Shown piece by piece: positions 27,107-38,737 of a DNA stretch of 64,000 nt. Position numbers and translations under genes: made by a program. The number at the start of each line of letters is the position of its first letter. Within the stretch, counting starts at the first letter, position 1. Below the pieces are notes generated by a model. The model saw only the letters and a program-made list of their open reading frames with translations, was not told where the DNA came from and did no database searches. This DNA comes from Trichoplax sp. H2 (taxonomy: Eukaryota > Placozoa > Uniplacotomia > Trichoplacea). The DNA lies in assembly GCA_003344405.1 (NCBI GenBank), contig NOWV01000100.1, positions 186,001 to 250,000 on the forward strand, read 5' to 3'.

Positions 27107-28204
27107 TTAAACTGAATAACTATTATGGCGTGAATAATGGTCGTTATAGCAAAAATCGCGAAATAGTTTAACTTGGTGAACAGCTAATTTATTATTTGTA
27201 TAATTAGATTGACTTAGTTCCATAGAAGAATTTCGTTCACGTCTTGAAAGAAAATTCCTTGCGAAAGAGTCACGAAATGACTGATGAGATCGAGCATAAA
27301 TAATAGGATTAATAGCACCATTAACGTAACTTACAACGTGAGCAAAGGAATAAACAATTCGAAATGTATTAATATTTTGTGAAATTATCCTTGGCGCAAA
27401 GGTAATTAACAAGAAACATGTATAAAGAGGAATCCAACAGATGAACATCAAACCGACAATAATAACTAACATTTTAAATACTTTCTTATTAATTCGATTG
27501 AATGTTTGACGATTTTGACTTGCTTGGCGGCCCTGGCGATCTTTTAAGAAGACACCAACACGCCAATATAATATACTGGTAGTACATAGCGGTAGAATAA
27601 AAATCAGCACAGTTAACGAAATGATGTAGACTTGATCCAATATAGCCCGTAAGGATCGATTCGCATGGAAGACATGCACACATACTTGGACACCATTTAA
27701 TACGTAGTAGTTCACGCTGGCAATAATTGGTAATGCAGTTAATATAGCTGCAATCCATATTACACCGATAATCCAAAAAGTGGTACGGGCAGTAATCTTG
27801 CGTTTATGTGGATGACAAATATAACGATAGCGTTCAATGGCGATAATCATAGCTGTAAAGCCCGATGCAGCTACAAAAGCATTTGGTAAGCCATGAAAGA
27901 TGTGGCATGCTATACGTCCAAAAACCCAATTTCTCTTGGTTATATTACGACTAAAATTAACTGGCATGGTAATTAGTGTAACACATAAATCACAAATTGC
28001 CAAGTTTACAATTAGGATATTCATCGGGATTCTCATACGTCGCCTTTTATCCAATATATAGCAAACTACAACTAAAGAATTGCCAACGGCAGACATTATA
28101 AATATTATGCTGTAAAGTGTACTTAAAATGATAGTATAAGCTAGTGGTTGCTGGAACGTTACTTTCGTTGTTGGATAGATGGTCGTGTAATTGCTAACAG
28201 CCAT
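27107..28204 (-). CDS. class A (rhodopsin-family) G-protein-coupled receptor, intronless
   Basis: One uninterrupted frame of 365 residues with seven hydrophobic helices and the family landmarks: GN at 41-42 (helix 1), NLAICD ending at Asp72 (helix 2), Cys100 and Cys175 for the extracellular disulfide, ERY at 124-126 in place of DRY, Trp150 (helix 4), Pro205 (helix 5), CWIP at 256-259 (helix 6) and NPIIY at 299-303 (helix 7). Potential N-glycosylation sites are NYT (5-7) and NIT (87-89). The third inner loop is rich in Arg, Lys and Gln, and the tail is Ser-rich. The architecture resembles peptide receptors of the neuropeptide Y/galanin/tachykinin type, but no ligand can be assigned. The start is the first Met, 20 residues before helix 1. 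It is a plasma-membrane receptor with a single-exon gene, unlike its intron-rich neighbours. Confidence 0.93.
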   Translation of the reverse strand: MAVSNYTTIYPTTKVTFQQPLAYTIILSTLYSIIFIMSAVGNSLVVVCYILDKRRRMRIPMNILIVNLAICDLCVTLITMPVNFSRNITKRNWVFGRIACHIFHGLPNAFVAASGFTAMIIAIERYRYICHPHKRKITARTTFWIIGVIWIAAILTALPIIASVNYYVLNGVQVCVHVFHANRSLRAILDQVYIISLTVLIFILPLCTTSILYWRVGVFLKDRQGRQASQNRQTFNRINKKVFKMLVIIVGLMFICWIPLYTCFLLITFAPRIISQNINTFRIVYSFAHVVSYVNGAINPIIYARSHQSFRDSFARNFLSRRERNSSMELSQSNYTNNKLAVHQVKLFRDFCYNDHYSRHNSYSV

Positions 28205-29632
28205 ATTTTTACCATTGATCTTAATCTGAGCAAATCGGTATCACGGAGAAGAATTTTTTTAATAGGCAGATGAATCAGCAGTTTTGAAGGACCAATTAAT
28301 AATGTATCTGGTCTTGAATCACTTCGTAAAATGAAGAAATCATTGGATCATCATTGCCAAGAGGAATACACACCGCTAGCTAAATTTCTAATCATTTAAT
28401 AGTATATCCCATCAGCAGTATAATCCAATCAAAATCTAGACTAAACCTGGTGTTGTACCCTCGTCGTAAAGAAGGTAAGCTAGTCCGTCAAAATTTCACG
28501 GAATAGCTAAATAGTTTATGCATACGAAAGTAGCAATCTGTTAAGTCAAAATCGATATTTACCTGAGATGGAGATGATATTTAATTGGTTGTGCATTTAT
28601 ATGTCAATATTGCAATACTGTATCCGACCTTCAACTTATTGCTATCATCAATAAGGTCATCAGGATAATCTAGATCATTATCAAAGCGTAGTATTTAGTC
28701 GTAATGGTATCGATGCAGAAAACAAAAGAGGATAGTCTGATTAATTAAAATACGATCATGGAACAAATCAAGCCTAGTATAGAAATAAAGATAGAATGAA
28801 TCCAATGAGGTATTGAAAAGTAGATCTGGGGTTCATATATTATCTAGAAATTTCTCTATTAAATATGATCTGTAGCGATAGGATAATCGTAATCTACTTT
28901 AGCATTAGCTTAACTTGAGTCTTAGCAATGTTGAAGGCGCCAAATTTTAGCATTAATGCAAAATTAACACAATCATATCAAACAAAGTTACACTTATAAA
29001 TGCCCATTTATAAGGTATTCAATAAAATATGAAATCGGAAAATTATCCATCCTTATAGATCATAGCGAATTGATGTATTGATATAGCAAAAAGTCCTTTT
29101 TGCTATGGAACAGACCTAATAAACAATTGACTACAAATAAAAATATTGGCGTAACATAAGACTAGCATATGCCTTTCCTTGTTTTATCAATGTTGTATTT
29201 ACTTAACCGAATTGATACTAAAAATATAAGATTCAAGGCGCAATTAGAATAACAAGAGTTCATTCAAATTGTCCCATTTATTCATCATGATTTATGACGT
29301 TATAAAACGTGGTATACAAGTAGTAATTCAATTTGGTAATGAATAAGCCCACTGCTAAAAACTATGTTATTATACATCCATCAAGCAAATATATTACAAT
29401 TTAATGCTATATCGATTGGCTTAACGTTCCATTTCGCTGTGTTCGAAATTATCTACACATGTGCATGCACAATCCTTGGCCATCTTTCAATCTAATGAAT
29501 ATAATGTTTACAACGTAACAGATGATCCATTATTATTTACTAATATAATCCTATTACTAATGTAGCATCCTAGAATACTAATTCAATCTCGACGTTTTGG
29601 GCTGTACAGCCTTAATAACTATATTGTCATTC
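28205..29632. other. intergenic, no gene seen
   Basis: Lies between the GPCR 5' end and the URB2 3' end, both on the minus strand. AT-rich, with no supported exon or repeat. Confidence 0.5.
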
Positions 29633-32600
29633 TTATATTTTGCCAGTGAATTTATAAAACTTAAGATAGTCCGCATGTAATGCTTTCAGCGAATCTTTCA
29701 TAGTTTCCTTGACGCACGAATTCAAGTAAGTAAAATCCGAATCGTGGCAAAATTCAATAATCTGAAATATCCCTTCATGTAGTAGTTGCTGAATAGAAAA
29801 ATAATTGAAAACAGGTTATTACTTTTCTAATCAAATATTGAAGGCGATTAAACATTAGTTAGCTAAAATCAATACGATAAACTTCATATGTGTAACCCAT
29901 TTCATACCTTCAATTTAAATTCGAGGACGCATGGAGATACGTAATAAATGTAATCAGCTACTAGATGAAGGCGGGCCTAGCACCATTGTAAGGCAAAACA
30001 AGTCTCAAAGCCTGTCAAAAAGTTTATGTTGGCTTATAATTTTTTCCTAAATTGTTAGCTTACCTTTCCCGCCAATTCTTTTTGCTTACTAATATCACCA
30101 TATAATCTGATATGCCAAGGGATACAGAAATAAAATTAAATGTAAGTTATTATCTAATGATACTACAAGAAATTGTTTTAATAGCATGTGAGGATTTTAC
30201 AACAAACAAACAAGTACACCAACCTTGTCAAACACAAAATACAATTTCTAATAGACAATGGTGATAATTGATGTAATCCTTCCGGTGAGTAATTGTTTAT
30301 TCTAGAGGTGAAATGAACTAATAGCACTGGAAATGATTAAGGAAGAGCGATCTTAAAGTAGTAAAAGTTAGCTAGTTAATATATTTCTAGACAATAGCAA
30401 CATCATAAAGGATATTTCTAACGCTGGCAACGCAAATTGCCAAGTTTTTATAGGCCAAATTCGGAAAATTGAATGTAATTGCACTTAATATTGCTGAAAT
30501 TGCATCGAATATATCTGGAAAGCTATTGAGACAACATAATTTAAAAGAAGATGTTTGATTCAAAATGCAATCACCTCCATGAAATCCTTTCAACAAAACT
30601 TCCAAATAAATGTGTTTCAAAATATTAACTATGAGCGCAGGTAAGGCACTTACTTGCTGCTTATACAATTCTTTTCATATGGCCATGTGGAGCATATTTG
30701 AAAGGCACTCCTCACTGCATCTCTTGTTAAAGAGTTCTAGTAAACCGAGTAAAATCATTTGTAATGTTGATGAAGCCTTTAGTGAACAGACCTTACAGAT
30801 TACTATAAAGACTGAAAACGTTCGCTAACCTTCCCTTGCGTTAATAGTTGTTTAATCAGTTTCAAAATGAGAAGACAAGTCTCACTATCCAACAACTTAT
30901 TTGACATGCCTTCCAAGTTATATGACATACGAACTAAAGTCAATAGTAACTGAAACGGAATACCACACCGATAAAAGAAATTACGACTCTATTAGCTGCA
31001 TTTAAACCATTCACTAGATCAATATCTATTACACTCACTGTTGAAAATGCATCTTTATACTCTGCCTTCTTTCGCTCTATTGTTAGTTTAGCAATCAATT
31101 CTGTCCATACATACAAGCGCACTTTCAGATTTGATAAGTCCAAAATCAGATTGTCTGAGACCTACAATTGGCAATAAATCAACTCATGAGCTATAATATC
31201 ACGACAAAAGCTGTCTAAAAATATAGGATCGATATTTAAACCCAAATCGTTCTATACAGTATGTCATAAGCAACAGCTCTCTTAACATGTATTATATATA
31301 CTCGTATTATTAACTATACCGTTTTAGTTTCACATAGTAAATTATCAAAAGTTGATGTATTTTCCCTCGAAAATGATTTCACAACCAGCTTGACAATGGC
31401 TTGTTGTAGACAGTTACGAAATTCAGCGACTAAGAGAAAAGTTAAATATGTGGCATTTACTAAATTTCACTCATACTGCCTTCCTAAACTAGATAAGTAC
31501 GCACAACTCGAGGCGAGTAAAGAAAAATTTCAAACATTAAATATTATTTTCAATGAAACCTTCATTAATTTGATGGTTGTCGATTTTAGTAGATGAACTG
31601 TTTCTTAAGCCATTTGATTGCGTCAGCAGTTTTAATAATAATGTTATGAAATTATTGACCGTATTAGACGTTTCCTCATCGTTTGTTTCATAATGATGAT
31701 ACTCCAAGAACGTGGATGTATACATAACGTAAGATGTACATAACGCTGAGTCATTCTAAAAATAAAATAAGTTTCAAAGTAAATTACATACCTACACGCC
31801 ACTTAAAAACGCCAACTAAGCATTAATACTTACAATTAACACCGTATCTTCTAAAAGTGGCACCAAATCACTCGCAAAATTTGACAATTCTTGGAAAGCA
31901 ATTTTATACAAATCGTGTATTTCCTGATTGAAACTGAATTCGACACTGTAACATAGCACATTTAAGATTTTGAGCACTTCTAATTGGAGGAATTATACCG
32001 TAGTACAAAAATTATACTTACTTAGGTTCAACTAACTGTAACAACAATCGAAAAATATCTATCAAGATTCGACAACTCTTAAATATATTAACAACATCTC
32101 CCTTCGCTTCCACTATTCTACCATCTTTACTCTTTATTTTCGATGCTTTGCTTAACTTTAAACGTTTGGCTACAGCAAATATAAGTACAATTATTCCATA
32201 CATGGTACTCTTCAAATGAATTATAATGATTGTATGAAAATTAAAATTAACAACATACTTTTCGGTACTTCATCAGACTGGTACAAGATATGACCACAAA
32301 TTTTAAATAATATGATGAAATTATCTCTTTCTTGGTTAAAAATTGCTACAGCTTCCTGGCTTAACGCAATCTAAAGTCCAAATTATATTGCACAATTGTC
32401 AATAATAAATTTTCTACTTTAATTGAACTACTTTAGCTTTTTAGCTCTAACCTGTTCCAACACCGAAAATATAAATTTCAGAAGGAGACTGTGTTCCAAG
32501 ATAACCTGTTCTATTTCAGAAGTTGAAGAAACCTGCATAATTTCTTGAACGAAATCATCAATCCGTGGCCTCAGCTATGAAACATTAATTCAGAATGAAT

Positions 32601-35600
32601 CTACTAGCATAATACAGTAACTAGCGATTGCTGCTTTCGCAGTTTTATCTATAGAAGGCAAAGAATACCTGTTTTATTAAATTAGAGGCAAATTTAAGTA
32701 ATGTTTTACCACCTAGCCAGTTACGAAAAGCAGAGCTAACGATATCTGTTGTGATTTTGTGCAATTCTTTTGTTTCTTTAGAGCTCACTCGTCGATCAGC
32801 GCTAGCATTTTTCTATCATTGGATTATCACAAAAGATTAATCAATAAATCCTAGTTTCTCAATAGAGATTTACCAATATGAACTATTTACCGAATTTAGC
32901 GATGAAAGATCGGTCAATAAATGATTATCAAGAACCGTGAGAGGATTTAGTCTTTTAAGAAAGCGATGACAGGTATTAATCAATGTTATACGAGGATTCA
33001 AGAGAAGCCACATTATCTGTCGCAATTCCTGTTGAAGGCGATATCTCCAGTCTATTTCCTGTAATAACCCATTGACGAAGTTATCAATGAATATTGTGTT
33101 ATATCACTAACAACTACAAAAGTATCATTGAAGTATATTAACGATAAATTTATATACAAAAATTAACAATATACCGTTTCCAAGGCGCCTGAAATAATCC
33201 AATCCCAACATATAAGAGATAGAAAACATCTGGTATAATTGACTGGGAGTAAACAATCCAAAGGAAGCATATAGAAAATCTAAACATTATTATAAGGCAA
33301 AAGAATTTGAAAAGGTTACTGCTTCTTTTACACAAACTCACAGTAAATTTGTTTAAATCGTATTTCAACTAGTTAGTTAATAAAAATTGATGCAGTACCA
33401 CTGTTTTAATAAATATGTTCAGTATTAAATACAAACCTTGATTAGTCTATGCATATCATTCAACGAGCTAAGTTCCTCAGAATGAAGCGGCTTATGAATG
33501 ATACACCATCTCATTTCACTAGCACCTATAAGCCTTTGAGCATGTTCTATAATATCCCAGGCTTCAGAGTTAACGGATTTACTTGCTTTGTCTTTAGGTA
33601 GTAACCGAGAAAGTTAAGGCACACAAAGATGAATAATAAAACTTCAGTAATAACACAAAGTACCATCTGAGCTAGGGTACAAAGATGAATAATAAAACTT
33701 CTATAATAACAAAAGTACCATCTGAGCTAGGGTAGTGAAGGGCACTCTGCCATTCAAATGATGGCCTAGCCAAATTACCAAGAGCTTCAAAGACTACGCT
33801 TTGCAGATTAAGAGAATTCCTTAATGATTAAAAATTAATCGGGTTACTACAAACTCATAATTATTACCTTATAATGATAAAAAATTATTACCTTATAGGA
33901 TTAAACAGTTGTTTCATTTCATCTAAAATACATGACATTAAGCACGACTGAAAAGGTTGTAAGTCGATCAATGTTGCTTGCATAATAGCTCCATAAGAAA
34001 TCGAATAATAACTGCTATTGCTATATGAATAAATCATAGAGCCAAATTGCTATAAGCTTAAGATTTTCGATATGAAAGTAACTTATAACATAAAATTAAT
34101 TACCGTTTAGTAGTACAACTGTTGGGGCAAGAGTACATCGTCTTAATTAGAGATCGGCATATATCTAATATTTGACTATTATTCAAATAAGCTATGTAAA
34201 ATGGCAACTTGTCCAACAATAATTTCCAAGAATAAAGAGGGAAAGTCTTTTCATTAATTACAAGCATCTAGTATGAAGAATAATCAATTGTTAGTGTACA
34301 TATTGAATTGTACACTGATATTATCCTTTAAGTCTTACCAATGCTACTGGGCTGCTATCTAAGTTCGCATTATCTTCAGAGTTAACATCATTTATCAATA
34401 AATCATTTTTATTAAATGGCAATTCATTGATAAAATATAGATAATCTTCAAAGACAAATGATTGTTCTTCATTCTGAGGCATCAATAACGAATACACCGA
34501 TCTTTGAACGGCATAAATTGTCTGTAAATAAATTGATAAGTCGTTACGAAGCCGATACTGTATAACAACCGCAGTGCAACAATTTACCACCTAAGAATGA
34601 TTAACATTATACGTACCAACAAATATCGAATCTTAAAGTTTTCTAATGCCAAATCACATTGCCTTTGTGACCAATTCACGACCTGAATTCTCTTATCCTT
34701 CCACTGCAGAGAAATTATCGCATTATACATATCTGTAGGTATTTCTTTACCATTACATTGAAAGGCAGTGAAAACTTCCAGCAACGTATAGGACATCAAT
34801 AAAGCCGAAAATTGGACATAGGAAATGAATTCGTAGTCCTGTGTTATCATACAACACAAACAGTGAAGTAAAAATTAATAATTAGAAAATATAAATCATC
34901 CCATGCTATGCCTATCATTAAATTGCAACAACCACCTTTCTAGTCGTTTCTGCCATACATTGTCGTAATGGCATTACAACTTTATGGCAGCAAGATTGAA
35001 GAAAGTCGATTACTGATTTTTTAACAGACAGCGGCAAGTCGCTTTGTGACGTTGTTAAAATTTTTGAATTAAGTAAGCAGCAGCATAACAGTGTTATCGC
35101 GTGTTGCATGCAACTATAGAAGACACCATTGAGTTTTCGCTCTTCGCTATTTTCGCCTAAATTTATAACATTCGCACAGGAAGGTTATCCCAGCTATTAT
35201 CTGTTATTTAAAGAAATAAAATAAAACATTTCTCACTAACCAACGAACTTCGACAAGTAATATTCGCAAATTTCGCCACTAATCAAGTTGCCAACATCGA
35301 TCGCACTAGTCGGAGTTAATTCACGGATGCATTGTTCAAATCTTTGAAATATGTTAAACTCGGGCTTAGTCTACATAATTCGTAAATTTTACAAACATGA
35401 GAATACCTTGAGCTATTATTAAAATTTCCACTACTACGAGTATACCTTGTCAAAAAATTAACAGGTAAATTAAAAACTGTAACCATGTCTGAATTTTCCA
35501 GAATTGTACGAAAACAAGTAAATAGAATAGATAATAATTTGTCCACCTAAGATAAAAAAATTAAACCAAATTGCATTATTTTTCGTCTTATGCATATATT

Positions 35601-38600
35601 TTAGTATGTAATATCCCGGTCATAAATCTCATAAACCAATAATTAAGAAATGCTGCGCCTGATATATTGATATATCGAAAATCATAGTTGGTAATTCACT
35701 TCATTTATCCACACCTGGTGAAGTTTAGAATATGTTGATAGTAACTGAACTAGGAAAATTCCATCTTTGGTGTCTATTACTTCATTAACAGAGTCCTAAA
35801 TCATGGGTAACATTATATGATTATCGTAATGAAGTATTATAGATACCTGTGGATTCATAAAATCTAGCACACTCACATCAGATGTAAACATAAAAGACAA
35901 TATTCGGACCAAGTGTGATTCCATAGATCGATAATTTAACTTAAGAAAGGTTCGCAGACACGACAAGACATCCATATTTATTCTATCAAAAGAAATTCTT
36001 ATTATAGCGGACCAAATATCATGCTAAGGACTAAACTCATTTAATATCAGTGACTATCATCATAAAATAGAGACCTTCCTACTAAATCTTCACATCTATT
36101 TTTCATCCATGTAAGCTGAGTATTACCAGCTACGCTATCAACAGAGGGCTGCAACGCAAAATTATCTTACTAAGATTTTCAATTGAAGAATGAGATGTAA
36201 CTTATTCCATAATTCCAGATATAGGTACTATTTCTATAAATTTACTATACCTGATAGATATCAAACTTTATGACGATATCAGTTAAAGCATTAAATGCAG
36301 ATGCAGTATTTTGACGTATAGTTTGATTTTGATCAAACATTTTCTCTAGTTGAATTAACTTTACCAACTCTACGTAGAAATTGAATTCCGCTGAAGTAAC
36401 AATTTTCTTCATCTCTCTAAATAAAATTTAAGACAGAATTTGAATCTTCTTAGGAATTACATGACTGATGGAGCAAATATGGAAAATATCAACAATGCAC
36501 CTGCTGGATTGCAAATATTGTTCATATATAAAAGGTAAGGAAACCAACGCTGATCTACTGAGGTTAAGATTAAGTTCTAGCTGTTGAAGTTAAATTAAGA
36601 GCTACATTTAATGTCGAATAGGAAATGTAATGACTTTAACAAAGCAAAATTGCGCAATGATTACATTAAAAGATATCTTTCGGCATAATTCTGTATCTTC
36701 ATTTCTAATTAAATTCAATATTCTAAATAAAATTTCATGGTAACTTAAATTCAATTCACGTCCACTGTTGGAGACAGGATGTCTAAAACCCATTTGGTAA
36801 TCTGTTAGATGATCTCTATAAATAATATTAACAGATTGATTAAAATTATTTTTTTTAAAATTGATACTATTCATATTAGAAGTTATACCCATTCATTCAT
36901 TCAGAATTACCTATGAAATAATATCCCAGCCAGAAGTCTTTCTACTGCATTGAGTACATTTTCTAGCAATTTTGTATTATATGGCATCTGAGATGTAAGT
37001 AATTGCTGAAGGCTATATCGAAGGACAATATTGTTTGCCAGTAGCAATTCGCAATATACTACAAAGACCTACGCGAGACGGTGAACACACATGTCATACA
37101 GCTTGCAACAGTAGCTGGAAGTTACAAAAATTTGAGCTATTAGCTAAGCTACGGACCTTTTTTTGATTCGATTGCTGACTAAGCATACGGTTAGTGTATT
37201 GAATAATGCACAGTAATAAATTGAGTATCGTCTCGCTGAACGAGTTTTCATTCTTGGTTGATACAATCCACAGAGCAATAAAGGAAGCAAGAAAGGTCGC
37301 CTATCAATTTTAGCAGTATCTAATTAGTATAGGCTAAGTATAAAGTTACTTTGCAATATAATCAACTCAAATGATATTACTAACAAGTCCTTCGATATTC
37401 AAACTTGCAATATCAATGTTCAAATTGGCTTGTTTATTGAAAAGGCTCCCACAGCAAGATAAAAGTATTTTCATTTCATCTTGAAAACCGGTGTTCTGAT
37501 GGTTATCAGCTTTGATAACCTGCAACATTCTTTCAGCTAATGCCTACAGTAGCAGTTTACAAATTAAAAGATGCATGGCCTATGATTTGGAAGCTCATCA
37601 TCGACAGTACTATTTTACGAAGATTTACAATGGCTGTTCCCGAATTAGTATAAATTGAGCTTTGTCCATAGGCTTAGTAAGCAGTGAAATAATCTTAGAG
37701 GTTGTATAGAATAACACCTTCAGATATGAAGATACGCACTCATCATTAAGTACATACTAGTCCTACACCGTGTCGCGTTGCTGACAAATTACACATGTTG
37801 TATTAAGGAGTATTGCACTGTACAACATTGCAGACACTTTACTTATATTTCCATTTCAATAATACACATTCTAGCCATACTATACTGCAGTTAGTCCTAA
37901 GTTACGAATTTGGTCGCATTACTTGCGTGCAACATTACCTAAATACTAACTAACCTGGAGAATCAGAGCTTTAACTGTACCATGATTAGACATTGTTGGC
38001 AAGATGCTATCAAACAACTCCCATAGCATTTGCGTTGCGGCCCCTCTGTCTTGTGATCTGTGATATTTAAGTTTGAAATTTAATTGTATCTACCACACAC
38101 AAATCACAAATGCATCATCTCCAATATCACATTAACTAGTATTTATAACCTTATTAGCTTCTAGTGAGTTCTAAGTCATTATTCCAGACTGACTATAATA
38201 GGGTCTACAGTTACTATCATGTCACATACGTAAGTACTTGTCAAGAGCTACATCGTCATGTTAATTATCTACTACACTTATTTCTATTAAAATCACAAAT
38301 TAATGAATACCAATTTACAATAATATCTAGCTAGTGAAAATGATAATGTACTACGATACTGCTGTATGAATTAAGCAAACTCGTCTGGTAAAATCTAGTT
38401 TTCAAATGCTTGATTACATGCGTGCAATAGTAAATATGAACTCGCCATGTCCTTGTGCTAGCAGATAAGAAGTCAAGCGCTGATCAGTTCAAGATTTTTC
38501 AACCATTTCCTACAAATATCATTTTGAACTTAATAGGAATCTAGCATTGCAATACCTTCTGCTAATAGTTATCAGCTGATCTACCACCCAATCACAAACA

Positions 38601-38737
38601 ACTTGAAACTTATTCGGTATAAATAATGTTGAATTATCTGGATGCCAAAGTGCCGTCTTAATCCATGCAATTTTATCCTCCAATTTAATGCTCGAATTGC
38701 GTAATTGTGGCGGTACAAATGTCTTCCAGCTCATCAT
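29633..38737 (-). CDS. URB2: URB2 ribosome biogenesis homolog (Urb2/Npa2 family), multi-exon
   Basis: First exon 38556-38737 starts at the first ATG of the frame and encodes an N-terminus with EDKIAWIK and IPNKFQVVCDW, matching the conserved start of URB2 (EDK...PNK.QV..DW). The 3' end was spliced: 30224-30326, 30064-30106, 29908-29976 and 29633-29788. They give SPEGLHQLSPLSI, RLYGDISKQ, HLVADYIYYV, LLHEGIFQIIEF and ADYLKFYKF, in the order of the URB2 C-terminal domain. Further minus-strand open blocks between (30.4-30.7, 30.9-31.1, 31.5-31.7, 32.0-32.2, 34.3-35.1, 35.3-35.5 and 36.6-36.9 kb) are helical and hydrophobic as expected for this HEAT-like protein, but I did not splice the middle, and the junction between the 30.4-30.7 block and 30224-30326 is unresolved in phase. 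URB2 is a nucleolar factor for 60S pre-ribosome assembly. Vertebrate URB2 is about 1,500 residues, consistent with the gene's span. Confidence 0.9.
33622..33735. repeat. short tandem duplication inside URB2
   Basis: Two copies of about 57 bp with CAAAGATGAATAATAAAACTT and GTACCATCTGAGCTAGGGTA, in what is probably an intron of URB2. Confidence 0.85.

Noticed and set aside
31390-31596. Plus-strand frame inside URB2
   Set aside because: Antisense to URB2, with no independent evidence; likely a shadow or intron frame.
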